A DNA stretch of 8,522 nt from Anaerolineales bacterium (GCA_022865865.1 JALHTN010000231.1:1-8522), one strand, 5' to 3'; counted from the first letter of the stretch, positions 1-7,085 are shown. Translations and numbers: made by a program. Notes: generated by a model from the sequence alone, not told the origin.

Positions 1-1146
1 AACCAATTAAAAAATGAACTATCGTTGCATTTACGAGAAAAATTAACAACCTCTGCAACCGCATTATCAGGTGGGGTTGATTCATCCCTTCTTCAAGCTG
101 CGATAAATGCGGATCCTTCAGTTGATTTCCCCTTTCCATCATATAGCTTCGCGATTGATACACCATCATTCAATCATGAGATCGAATATGCAAAAGAAGC
201 TTCTGAAGCATTCAATACAAATCATACATTCGTGTATATCTCCCCCGAACAATTCGGGGATTTAATGATCGAGAGCATAAATGTACTTGGTCGACCGATA
301 TCATGGGATGGTGCAGCATATTTTTATGCGCTCATGAAGTATTTGTCTACTCACGCCAAGAGCACAAATTACATATTTGATGGCACTTTAGCTGATGGCT
401 TGCTCGGAAGTCATGAAAGCATCGAAATAGTCCAGGGAGATAAATACCGCAGCTGGCCGATTCCATTACTTGACCTTCTTGGTGATATCCTAAAACCTAT
501 CAGCCCAACAAAATCTTTTGGTGCACGCAGCGCTGCTCAAACTCTGAGAGATCTAAAGAATCTTGACTCCCCAGAGTGTTATTTAAATAAGGGTATGATG
601 GCTACAGATTGGGATATAGTGAGCAAATGCTTCCCAAGCCAGGTGCTTATCGATGCTCTGGCAGTCAATCGAAATATTGAGGAAAGGTATCTAAATTCGA
701 AGGTACTTGTCGAACAATTTAATGTCTTGGTTTTATTGACTGGTTCAATAGAAAATATTCTTTTATTGAGACAATTGGGTTTGAATGAAGGAAAAGAGTT
801 TATTTTTCCATATAGCGATGAAAGCCTCGTAAAAGCTGCTTTCGCTTTTACACCGCTTGATCGATACACCTATAGGAATTTGACCAAGCCGGTGTTAAGG
901 TTGGGTTTGGAATCAAAGGTATCATTGTCTGTTTTCGATCACCAAAAAGGGGAAAGTAGTATCATGTCCCACAATGTGTTTTCATGGATGCGTGATGGCG
1001 TTTTAAGAGACATGGTGAGATCAATTGAACGTCCACCATTCATGTCAGCCAGCGACTTCGAGCACAAGATCGCCGAGCCTGATTGGTTTACCTGGAACAT
1101 GCTTTCCATGGATCTATTCTTAAAAAATGTCTTAGGGAAAAATTGA
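1..1146 (+). CDS. Asparagine-synthetase-fold protein, 5'-truncated by window edge
   Basis: The frame is open from base 1 and 381 residues are visible. A TTG at position 25 is not the true start, because residues before it (NQLKNEL...) align with the second paralog. By comparison with that neighbour, about 225 N-terminal residues lie outside the window. An ATP-pyrophosphatase PP-loop, SGGVDS, starts at base 67. The LADGLLG stretch (Asp at base 394) corresponds to the ADELFG region of AsnB. FPYSDESLVKAAF and a TKPVLR lysine (bases 886-888) match the AsnB C-terminal region, where a lysine binds the acyl-adenylate intermediate. The protein is roughly half identical by eye to the next gene, including its last 50 residues, so the two are tandem duplicates. 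By family it should adenylate a carboxylate and form an amide. The substrate is unknown, and whether its missing N-terminus carries a glutaminase cysteine cannot be seen. Confidence 0.85.
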   Translation, partial: NQLKNELSLHLREKLTTSATALSGGVDSSLLQAAINADPSVDFPFPSYSFAIDTPSFNHEIEYAKEASEAFNTNHTFVYISPEQFGDLMIESINVLGRPISWDGAAYFYALMKYLSTHAKSTNYIFDGTLADGLLGSHESIEIVQGDKYRSWPIPLLDLLGDILKPISPTKSFGARSAAQTLRDLKNLDSPECYLNKGMMATDWDIVSKCFPSQVLIDALAVNRNIEERYLNSKVLVEQFNVLVLLTGSIENILLLRQLGLNEGKEFIFPYSDESLVKAAFAFTPLDRYTYRNLTKPVLRLGLESKVSLSVFDHQKGESSIMSHNVFSWMRDGVLRDMVRSIERPPFMSASDFEHKIAEPDWFTWNMLSMDLFLKNVLGKN

Positions 1147-1237
1147 TCGTCCATGAATAATTATTGTCTTATTAATTGGGCGAAAAATTTAGTTAATAGA
1201 ATTTAAAGCAAGACATATTTCATCTGGAAGGATATTA

Positions 1238-3055
1238 ATGATCTCATTCAGCCAAGATAGGATAAATTCATCATTTTTTGCATTCGGATATCTAAAAGAA
1301 CCCGCTGCTCCTGAACTCGAGAATAAAATAGAAAAACTAGGCGAATCAGTCACAAGATATTCTCTTGATGGTTTTGGCTATTTCTTCTTTACGACCCCAT
1401 TTTATATTGACGTATCTGAAAATGCTGACATGGTGTGGATCAAATTGGATCACGCTCATGATGGTGAACGGTTGCTCACAACTGATGAAATGCTCAGCAA
1501 GGGGTGGATTGGTCCTAATGGCGTGGATTTCGATAATTTCCAGGGTAGCGTGACGCTGATTGGTTTCAATAAACATCGCCCTGAATGCTTGATCTGCAGC
1601 AATATTCTCTCTACATCGATTATGAACTATTTTAATAGTGAGGAAGTTTTCATTGTTGCTGATAATTTGAGATTGATGGCCAATCTGCTTCCAAAATCAA
1701 GTCTCAATAATGATATTCTTCCGCAACACTTTTTGTTCAGGGCAGTCTATGGCAAGAGTACGTATTTAAAGGATGTTTACAAGCTGATAAGTGGCGAAAA
1801 ATTAACCTGGAATTCGGGAAATTTGTCGGTCAAACTCGGTAGGGATATACGCGCGGTTCAAGGCAATTCTGCCATGATGCCAGTTAGTGTGGAATCAGTA
1901 AATCTCTTTTTTGATCAATTAAGAACTATCGTTGGTTTACACCTAAGAAATGCCTCGGGAAATTCTGCAACCATGCTGTCTGGGGGTGTTGATTCAACCT
2001 TGATTCAAGCCGCAATAAACCAAGAGCTTTCTCTTAAATCCGAATTTCCTACAATCAGCTATTACTTGGAGACTAAAGCGTTTGAAGATGAAATCGAATA
2101 TGCAAAACGAGCAGCGCAGGCCTTGAAAACAAAACACTCCTTTGTAAAGATCGCGCCAGAAGTGTACCAAGATTTCTTGATTAGAAGCATTGAGGTGCTT
2201 GGACAACCTGTCCCTGATGATGTTCGACCATGTTTCTTGATGCTTACAAATAACCTGCCTGATGAAGCAGAGGGGATAGACCATTTCTTTCACGGTATAG
2301 ATGCTGAAGTTTTTGGTGTTCAAGAGAGCATTGCAGTGATTCAGGGTGACAAGTACCGAAATTGGCCTGTGCCTCTGCTCAAATTCCTGGCTGGGATACT
2401 GAAACCAATATCTAAATCGAAATCTTATGGTGCCAGAACAGCGGCTAAAATTATCAACATCGATCGCTTTCCTGATTCGCCAGATCACTTTCTAAATTCT
2501 GAGGGAATGTACACAGATATGGGAATGGTTTCTAGGTGCTTTACCAAGGGGGATATTTCACGAGCTTTCATGATAAATCAGGCTTTGGAGAGTGATTATC
2601 ATGGATCGAACCTGATGGTGGAGAAGATTAATACGCTTGATTTATTGACGGATGGGGTGAACACAACGGGGATTATGAACCAATTGGGGCATTTTTCTAA
2701 TATCAACTATATCTTTCCATATGCAGATGAAATGATCTTGAAATCTGCTTACTCATATGATCCATTAGTGCGCTATACCCAGGGAAATCGGGTGAAACCA
2801 ATATTGAAAAGTGCACTAGAAATGCAAGTTCCAGAACTGGATGTAAATCAACCAAAGGGATGGAGCGGAATGGGCCAAGAGTCCCTTTTCGATTGGATGC
2901 GCGAGGGCGAATTACGAGAGATGGTGCACGCCATCGAACGCCCGGGATTTCTGAATCAAGGGGATTTCAAGCAGAAAGTAGAGAATCCAGATTGGTTCAC
3001 CTGGAGCCTGCTGACAATGGACCTGTTCAAGAAGCAGGTACTACGAAAAAGTTAA
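1238..3055 (+). CDS. Asparagine-synthetase-like protein lacking the glutaminase cysteine
   Basis: The protein has 605 residues. The ATG is supported by GGAAGG at 1226-1231, six bases upstream. Residues 1-210 resemble a degenerate Ntn-type glutaminase domain (FIVADNLRLMANL, then an ISGEKLTW segment like the pG..l of AsnB). The sequence begins MISF, with no Cys2, so glutamine hydrolysis is not expected. The synthetase domain has the PP-loop SGGVDS at 248-253, an EIEYAKRAAQ helix, GIDAEVFG at 353-360 in place of the usual GxGxDExFG, IFPYADE, and a VKPILK lysine at 520 equivalent to the AsnB/beta-lactam synthetase lysine. It follows its paralog by 91 nt and is probably co-transcribed. Beta-lactam synthetase, lasso cyclase and carbapenam synthetase show the same loss of glutaminase function. 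No precursor peptide is visible nearby, so the substrate is unknown. True asparagine synthetase is unlikely. Confidence 0.85.
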   Translation: MISFSQDRINSSFFAFGYLKEPAAPELENKIEKLGESVTRYSLDGFGYFFFTTPFYIDVSENADMVWIKLDHAHDGERLLTTDEMLSKGWIGPNGVDFDNFQGSVTLIGFNKHRPECLICSNILSTSIMNYFNSEEVFIVADNLRLMANLLPKSSLNNDILPQHFLFRAVYGKSTYLKDVYKLISGEKLTWNSGNLSVKLGRDIRAVQGNSAMMPVSVESVNLFFDQLRTIVGLHLRNASGNSATMLSGGVDSTLIQAAINQELSLKSEFPTISYYLETKAFEDEIEYAKRAAQALKTKHSFVKIAPEVYQDFLIRSIEVLGQPVPDDVRPCFLMLTNNLPDEAEGIDHFFHGIDAEVFGVQESIAVIQGDKYRNWPVPLLKFLAGILKPISKSKSYGARTAAKIINIDRFPDSPDHFLNSEGMYTDMGMVSRCFTKGDISRAFMINQALESDYHGSNLMVEKINTLDLLTDGVNTTGIMNQLGHFSNINYIFPYADEMILKSAYSYDPLVRYTQGNRVKPILKSALEMQVPELDVNQPKGWSGMGQESLFDWMREGELREMVHAIERPGFLNQGDFKQKVENPDWFTWSLLTMDLFKKQVLRKS

Positions 3056-3420
3056 TCAGCTGGATGCCTCCCTCATTGTCTCCACCTGGCAGCCTCCCCA
3101 GAATTACATTTGGGCTCGCTATCGTCAGCTCGAGCACCAGTTCTACCGCCACAGAATCCTTGACCCGCATGCCTGGAATAACCTTGCGGAAAGCCCGATG
3201 TGATAATTCAATACCGTCTTCTTTGATACCTTCTGTTTAGCTAGAAAATCTTCCACCTATTGAACCGATATTGAATCGATGGGCTGATCGTGATTAAGGT
3301 AATTAATAAAAACTTTTTGAAAGTGGTTATGTAATCACGAATGATATGTGGGCTCAGGTGCCTGGCATATGCAGCGAGCAAATAGCCATCTACAATTTGA
3401 GAAAAAGTGACTGAATTCAT
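3056..3420 (-). pseudogene. Decayed tyrosine recombinase (integrase), N-terminal part only
   Basis: On the minus strand an ATG at 3420-3418 follows a strong GGAGGG (3433-3428) by 7 nt. Reading gives an N-terminal SAM-like core-binding domain: VDGYLLAAYARHLSPHIIRDYITTFKKF. The frame is lost at a T5 run (3312-3308). It resumes in another frame as INYLNHDQPIDSISVQ, an in-frame TAG (3259-3257), then VEDFLAKQKVSKKTVLNYHIGLSA, which is a typical integrase stretch. A third frame continues as RVKDSVAVELVLELTIASPN, plausibly the end of the same domain. The catalytic domain (Arg, HxxR, Tyr) is absent, because the reading runs into the 3' end of the convergent asparagine-synthetase-like gene. Two frameshifts, one nonsense codon and the truncation make it nonfunctional. 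The recognition is from family pattern; the third segment is the least certain. Confidence 0.72.
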
Positions 3421-3435
3421 CCGTGTACCCTCCGG

Positions 3436-3499
3436 TCAAAAAAACTAGTTCCGATAATTCAGCAATAGAACTGATAATCGGAAAAGATCTTTTTTTTGA
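3436..3499. terminator. Imperfect 64-nt palindrome with T-runs on both sides, likely bidirectional terminator
   Basis: The arms are TCAAAAAAA (3436-3444) with TTTTTTTGA (3491-3499), CCGAT (3451-3455) with ATCGG (3477-3481), and TCAG (3459-3462) with CTGA (3471-3474), around the loop CAATAGAA. CTAG and AAGATC form an internal mismatch. There is a T8 run (3490-3497) on the + strand and a T7 run (3444-3438) on the - strand, so it can terminate in either direction between the + strand synthetase-like genes and the - strand tRNA-Pro. The T-runs sit 6-8 nt from the GC-containing stem, which is slightly further than ideal. Confidence 0.55.
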
Positions 3500-3527
3500 T
3501 ACAGATGGTCAGGATATTTGGGCTTAA

Positions 3528-3621
3528 CCGTGCACCCTTTGGTTGGGCACTTTTTTCCGTTCCCCTTAACCGGAAGCCTCACGGCTAGATAAAAATGGGT
3601 ATCCGTGCAGCCGTTGGTTGG
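3528..3621. repeat. Degenerate tRNA-like repeats next to tRNA-Pro
   Basis: A 19-nt unit at 3528-3546 recurs at 3603-3621 with 17 of 19 bases identical, 75 nt apart. Its first seven bases, CCGTGCA, also occur inside the tRNA at 3670-3676. Separately, 3568-3584 matches 3646-3662 of the tRNA at 14 of 17 bases (AACCGG, three differing bases, CCTCACGG), 78 nt away. The spacings equal about one tRNA length. In minus-strand sense the middle copy keeps the anticodon stem CACGG/CCGTG, but with an 18-nt loop. This looks like decayed tandem tRNA copies or old attachment-site scars. Confidence 0.55.
3530..3556 (+). terminator. Possible rho-independent terminator
   Basis: GTGC (3530-3533) pairs with GCAC (3547-3550), and CC (3535-3536) pairs with GG (3545-3546) around a bulged A and an 8-nt loop. 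Six T residues (3551-3556) follow directly. No + strand gene ends within 450 nt upstream, so it may only back up the palindrome at 3436-3499. The stem lies inside one of the tRNA-like repeats and could be incidental. Confidence 0.4.
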
Positions 3622-3627
3622 CATTAG

Positions 3628-3702
3628 TCGGGGCGGCCGGATTCGAACCGGCGACCTCACGGACCCGAACCGTGCACTCTAGCCGGACTGAGCTACGCCC
3701 CG
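3628..3702 (-). tRNA. tRNA-Pro (anticodon CGG)
   Basis: All arms fold. The acceptor CGGGGCG/CGCCCCG has seven pairs. The D-arm reads GCTC...GAGT, with a G-T pair at 10-25 and the usual GG in its loop. The anticodon stem CACGG/CCGTG encloses TTCGGGT, giving anticodon CGG (codon CCG, proline) with G37. The T-arm is GCCGG TTCGAAT CCGGC and the discriminator is A73. CCA is not encoded (ACTA follows). It is transcribed leftward from its own promoter. Partial look-alike copies lie just beyond its 3' end. Confidence 0.96.
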
Positions 3703-3711
3703 AACGATGAG

Positions 3712-3740
3712 ATTATAATCGAGCCAAACCTGCTTGGCAA
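3712..3740 (-). promoter_or_regulatory. Sigma70-type promoter of tRNA-Pro
   Basis: Read on the minus strand, TTGCCA (3740-3735) is followed after exactly 17 bases by TATAAT (3717-3712). Transcription would start near 3705, a few bases before the mature tRNA 5' end at 3702. This is the best-matching promoter in the window. Confidence 0.8.
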
Positions 3741-3827
3741 GGAATGGGAAAATCATTACTTTGTTCAGCAGACCAGCTGAGAGTTTTTGGAAATGCTGAA
3801 AAAGCGAACAATTGTGGATTTGATGCA

Positions 3828-3882
3828 TAATTGTCTGGAACTCGTCTAGAAAGCAAGTATAATTGTCTCGGTTTTTATACCG
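3828..3882 (+). promoter_or_regulatory. Candidate promoter/operator region of the ino1 gene
   Basis: TATAAT at 3858-3863 lies 90 nt upstream of the ino1 start, with no good -35 at standard spacing. ATAATTGTCT occurs twice (3828-3837 and 3859-3868), 31 bp apart, with the second copy overlapping the -10. A small inverted repeat CGGT-TTTTAT-ACCG (3869-3882) covers the expected start site. The layout would suit regulator binding, but every element is short. A second TATAAT (3936-3941) is too close to the start codon to spare the ribosome-binding site. Confidence 0.35.
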
Positions 3883-3953
3883 TTTGAAAAATTTACTAGG
3901 GAAGACAGTTTGCTCTGACCTGGCAGTTTGAAACTTATAATCAGGAGAAACAA

Positions 3954-5036
3954 ATGACAGACAATGGTAAGGTTCGGGTGGCGATCATCGGTGTGGGAAA
4001 CTGCGCCTCAGCATTGGTGCAGGGTGTAGAGTTCTACAAGAATGCCCCGGAGGATGAGTTCGTACCTGGATTGATGCACAACACGTTGGGGGGATATCAT
4101 GTCCGGGATGTTGAATTTACCGCTGCTTTCGATGTTGTCGACACAAAAGTAGGTCGTGACTTATCTGAAGCGATCTATGCCTTTCCGAATAATACGGTTA
4201 AATTTGCTGACGTACCCCACTTGGGCATCCCGGTATCACGGGGTATGACACATGATGGTTTGGGTAAGTACCTGCTGGAGATCGTCAAGAAGGCACCTGG
4301 ACCAACAGCAGATCTGCTAGGTATTCTCAAGGAGACCAAAACAGATGTGGTGATTAATTTCCTACCGGTGGGTTCCGAAATGGCGACCAAGTGGTATGTT
4401 GAGCAGGTTCTTGAGGCCGGCTGTGCTTTCGTTAATGCCATCCCGGTATTCATCGCCAGCTCGGAATACTGGTCACGCAGGTTTGTCGAATGTGGATTGC
4501 CGATAATCGGTGACGATGTCAAGAGCCAGGTGGGCGCGACTATCATGCACAGGGTGCTGACCAGCCTGTTCGTTGACCGGGGTGTCCGGCTGGACCATAC
4601 CTACCAGTTGAATTTCGGTGGGAACACGGATTTTCTCAATATGCTAGAGCGCGAGCGCTTGGAATCGAAAAAGATCTCTAAAACGGGTGCAGTGACCAGC
4701 ATGCTGCCTTATGAACTACCAAAGGAGAGCGTGCACGTAGGTCCCAGTGATTATGTGCCCTGGCTGACAGACCGCAAGTGGTGCCATGTACGCATGGAAG
4801 GCACGACTTTTGGAAATGTTCCGCTCAACCTGGAAGCAAAATTAGAGGTGTGGGATTCACCTAATTCAGCAGGTGTGATTATCGATGCAGTCCGCTGTGC
4901 AAAAATCGCCCTGGATCGCGGAGTAGCAGGTCCGCTCATCGGACCCTCTTCGTACCTGATGAAAACTCCCCCCAAACAGTTCAGGGATAATATCGCCCGG
5001 GAAATGACAGAGGCATTCATACTCGGCGAGGATTAA
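3954..5036 (+). CDS. ino1: Inositol-3-phosphate (myo-inositol-1-phosphate) synthase, actinobacterial type
   Basis: This NAD-dependent cytosolic enzyme isomerises glucose-6-phosphate to inositol phosphate, the first step toward phosphatidylinositol and other inositol compounds. The 360 residues match the length and layout of Mycobacterium Ino1 (about 367). The Rossmann motif GVGNCAS is at 13-19, followed by VQGVE and [16 protein letters not shown] spans 186-196, [12 protein letters not shown] starts at 219, then [40 protein letters not shown] (DSPNSAG at 301-307) and YLMKTPP. The catalytic-core lysines in GDDxKSQ and SKKISK are present. The start is supported by AGGAGA at 3943-3948, five bases upstream. 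It leads a two-gene unit with the UroD-family gene 7 nt downstream. Phosphatidylinositol-type lipids occur in Actinobacteria and some Chloroflexota, which fits the presumed host. Confidence 0.95.
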   Translation: MTDNGKVRVAIIGVGNCASALVQGVEFYKNAPEDEFVPGLMHNTLGGYHVRDVEFTAAFDVVDTKVGRDLSEAIYAFPNNTVKFADVPHLGIPVSRGMTHDGLGKYLLEIVKKAPGPTADLLGILKETKTDVVINFLPVGSEMATKWYVEQVLEAGCAFVNAIPVFIASSEYWSRRFVECGLPIIGDDVKSQVGATIMHRVLTSLFVDRGVRLDHTYQLNFGGNTDFLNMLERERLESKKISKTGAVTSMLPYELPKESVHVGPSDYVPWLTDRKWCHVRMEGTTFGNVPLNLEAKLEVWDSPNSAGVIIDAVRCAKIALDRGVAGPLIGPSSYLMKTPPKQFRDNIAREMTEAFILGED

Positions 5037-5043
5037 TACCCCT

Positions 5044-6057
5044 GTGCCAGAACTAACTTCATACGAACGTTTTGTGCGCCGCTTCGGTGGTGAGCCGGTT
5101 GATCGGACACCAAATTTCGATATAATGATGACCTTCGCGGCGCATTATATTGGGGAACCTTTATCGCGCTATTATCAGGATTTCCGGGTGCTGGCTGAGG
5201 CTAATCTGGCTGTACAGACAGCATTTGATCTGGATATTCTTCAGGTTATCTCCGATCCTTATAGGGAAGCAGCAGATTTTGGTTTAGAAGTTCATTTCCC
5301 TATCGACGATCTACCAATTTCCATAAAACCGTTGCTGATTGAGCCAGGGGATTTGAATAGTTTGAAATCCCCGAATCCTGCTAACGGAAGACGAATGAAT
5401 GACCGGTTGGAAGCTATTCGCTATTTACGCGAGCGTATGGGCGGGGAGGTACCGATCATGGGATGGGTGGAAGGTGCTCTAGCAGAGGCGGCTGATTTAC
5501 GAGGCATGTTTACCCTGATGAAGGATCTGAGGCTGAGACCAGATTGGGTGGAAGCACTGCTGAAACAGGTAGTGGAAGTAGAAGTTAATTTTTCGCAGGC
5601 ACAAATCAAAGCCGGAGCGGACATTATTGGCTTGGGAGATGCAGTGGCTTCGCAGATCTCTACTGAAATGTACAGGAAATTTGCACTGCCGTATGAGCAG
5701 CAAATATTTGAAGCGGTTCACAAGTTGGGCGGGGTTACCCGGCTGCATATTTGCGGGGATACAAGCCATATATTGGGAGCGATGACCGAAAGTGGTGCCG
5801 ATATTATCGACATCGACTGGATGGTGGATATCGGACGTGCAGCAGAAATATTCGATGACAAGGTAGCATTATGTGGAAACTTCGATCCGGTAGCTGTGAT
5901 GCTGCAGGGCGCCCCAGGCAAAGTGTCCATGGCTGTGCTGGAATGCCAGAAAAAAGGGGGTGAGCGTTATTTCAGTGCTGCAGGATGCGAGATCCCGGAT
6001 GGTACCCCAGAAGGAAATTTATTGGCACAATCTGCAGCACTGAAGGGGATTATTTAG
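5044..6057 (+). CDS. Uroporphyrinogen-decarboxylase-fold protein, MtaA/CmuA-like methyltransferase branch
   Basis: The protein has 337 residues from a GTG start 7 nt after the ino1 stop. GAGG at 5028-5031 is its likely, rather distant, ribosome site; the first in-frame ATG would remove the conserved N-terminus. GGEPVDRTPNFD (15-26) is the typical start of the methyltransferase branch. The RQAGR motif of true HemE is absent, so heme synthesis is unlikely. An ISDP segment (69-72) corresponds to the URO-D FSDI position. His235-x-Cys237 (HICGD) and Cys315 (AAGCEIPDGTP) together match the H-x-C...C zinc signature of MtaA/MtbA-type corrinoid methyltransferases, which move methyl groups between corrinoid proteins and thiols. 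CGNFDPVAVM (277-286) is also typical. No corrinoid protein gene is visible, so the methyl donor and acceptor are unknown. Co-transcription with ino1 is suggested by spacing alone. Confidence 0.85.
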   Translation: MPELTSYERFVRRFGGEPVDRTPNFDIMMTFAAHYIGEPLSRYYQDFRVLAEANLAVQTAFDLDILQVISDPYREAADFGLEVHFPIDDLPISIKPLLIEPGDLNSLKSPNPANGRRMNDRLEAIRYLRERMGGEVPIMGWVEGALAEAADLRGMFTLMKDLRLRPDWVEALLKQVVEVEVNFSQAQIKAGADIIGLGDAVASQISTEMYRKFALPYEQQIFEAVHKLGGVTRLHICGDTSHILGAMTESGADIIDIDWMVDIGRAAEIFDDKVALCGNFDPVAVMLQGAPGKVSMAVLECQKKGGERYFSAAGCEIPDGTPEGNLLAQSAALKGII

Positions 6058-6249
6058 TTTCACAAACAAAAACAGTTTTAATTTTTGAACTCGGTACCTG
6101 GGACTTTTCGGAGAGATCCTTGTGGGGATAGAAAGTGCTGCAATATGTAAGATCGTGAAAGAATAATGACCAAGTGATTTTATAAGAAAAAACACCCAAA
6201 AATACCAAGAGTTAGCACCATTTGAAAAGGCGATGGATGAATTTGCACA

Positions 6250-6258
6250 TGGTATAAT
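6250..6258 (+). promoter_or_regulatory. Extended -10 promoter upstream of yebC
   Basis: TGGTATAAT forms an extended -10 (TG-n-TATAAT, -10 at 6253-6258), 61 nt before the yebC start. No clear -35 lies at 17 bp, which extended -10 promoters tolerate. The rest of 6058-6319 shows no gene; a weak A/T-rich CAAAAA...TTTTTG pairing just after the UroD-family stop is the only terminator-like sequence. Confidence 0.5.
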
Positions 6259-6319
6259 CGATCTCAATTACCGGGTGTAAATACCAGTTGAATACTTAAT
6301 AAATTCGGGAGAAAAAGGT

Positions 6320-7078
6320 ATGTCTGGTCATTCAAAATGGTCGACAATAAAGCGCAAAAAAGGTGCCGCAGATGCCAAAAGAGGGCAGCTTTTCACCCGC
6401 TTAGCGCGAGAGATATCTATTGCCGCTCGTCAAGGTGGTGGTGATCCAGATACAAATTTTCGTTTGAGATTGGCGGTTGAACGCGCCCGGGCAAGCAATA
6501 TGCCCAAAGATAATATTGATCGTGCCATTCAAAAAGGTACAGGGGAAGGAAAAGATGGTTCGGTTCAAATTGAAGAGGTAATGTATGAGGGGTACGCTCC
6601 CCACGGTGTGGCGATGTTGATCGAATGTGTCACTGACAACCGCAACCGGGCGGTAGCAGAAATTAGGCATACCTTAACCCGCTATGGTGGCAGCATGGGA
6701 GAAACCGGTTCAGTGGGCTGGCAGTTCAACCGTTTGGCTTACTTTTCGTTCCCACTTGAGGGTCATGATGAAGACCAAATATTCGAACTGTCGGTGGAAG
6801 GCGGCGCGGACGATGTGACCTTTGAAGATGGAGTGGTCGAGATCACCGGTGAAGTAGATTATTTTAAAGCCATTAACGATGAGCTGGAGACAGCCAATAT
6901 AATAACCGAAGAAGCTGGCCTGCGTATGTTCCCTACCAACGAAATTGATTTGAGTCCATCTGATACAGCTCAGGTGCTGCGGGTGGTGGAAGCTCTTGAA
7001 GAATTAGAAGATGTGCTAAATGTTTACTCGAACCTGCACATATCTGATGAGGCTTTGATCGAATTAGAGACAGCTTAA
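6320..7078 (+). CDS. yebC: YebC/PmpR/TACO1-family regulator or translation factor
   Basis: The protein has 252 residues, normal for the family (about 240-250). The hallmark N-terminus MSGHSKWSTIKRKKGAADAK is followed by RGQLFTRLAREI, ARQGGGDPDTNFRLR, ARASNMPKDNIDRAI and KGTGE. The middle has YEGYAPHGVAMLIECVTDNRNRAVAEIRH, then GGSMGETGSVGWQFNR, all characteristic. The acidic C-terminal half ends EELEDVLNVYSNLHI. The start is supported by GGGAG at 6307-6311. Family members bind DNA as regulators, and more recent work links YebC and TACO1 to translation through proline-rich stretches; the sequence does not decide which applies here. It lies 7 nt before ruvC, the usual bacterial arrangement, in one transcription unit from the promoter at 6250-6258. 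Confidence 0.96.
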   Translation: MSGHSKWSTIKRKKGAADAKRGQLFTRLAREISIAARQGGGDPDTNFRLRLAVERARASNMPKDNIDRAIQKGTGEGKDGSVQIEEVMYEGYAPHGVAMLIECVTDNRNRAVAEIRHTLTRYGGSMGETGSVGWQFNRLAYFSFPLEGHDEDQIFELSVEGGADDVTFEDGVVEITGEVDYFKAINDELETANIITEEAGLRMFPTNEIDLSPSDTAQVLRVVEALEELEDVLNVYSNLHISDEALIELETA

Positions 7079-7085
7079 GCAGTCA

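Noticed and set aside
1153..1206. Small open frame MNNYCLINWAKNLVNRI between the two synthetase-like genes, considered as a RiPP precursor
   Set aside because: It has only 17 codons, no ribosome-binding site and no leader/core pattern.
2860..3240. 126-codon open frame on the + strand overlapping the end of the second synthetase-like gene
   Set aside because: It is out of frame with the conserved C-terminus of that gene, and its 3' half lies antisense to the integrase remnant. Composition is Ser/Pro/Thr-rich, as expected of a shadow frame.
3288..3340. Inverted repeat TCGTGATTA / TAATCACGA with a 35-nt spacer
   Set aside because: A 9-bp match at this distance is expected about once by chance in a window this size, and it lies within the integrase remnant.
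3445..3660. 71-codon minus-strand frame running out of the tRNA
   Set aside because: It starts inside tRNA-Pro and crosses the degenerate repeats. MRSPVRIRPPR is the usual translation artefact of a tRNA T-arm.
3765..3788. Hairpin TCAGC-AGACCA-GCTGA followed by T5
   Set aside because: The stem has only five pairs, and no + strand transcript is known to need terminating between the tRNA promoter and ino1.
6164..6279. Short open frame ending MDEFAHGIIDLNYRV upstream of yebC
   Set aside because: It has no usable start with a ribosome site except a 15-codon stretch, it overlaps the yebC -10 element, and its length is easily reached by chance.
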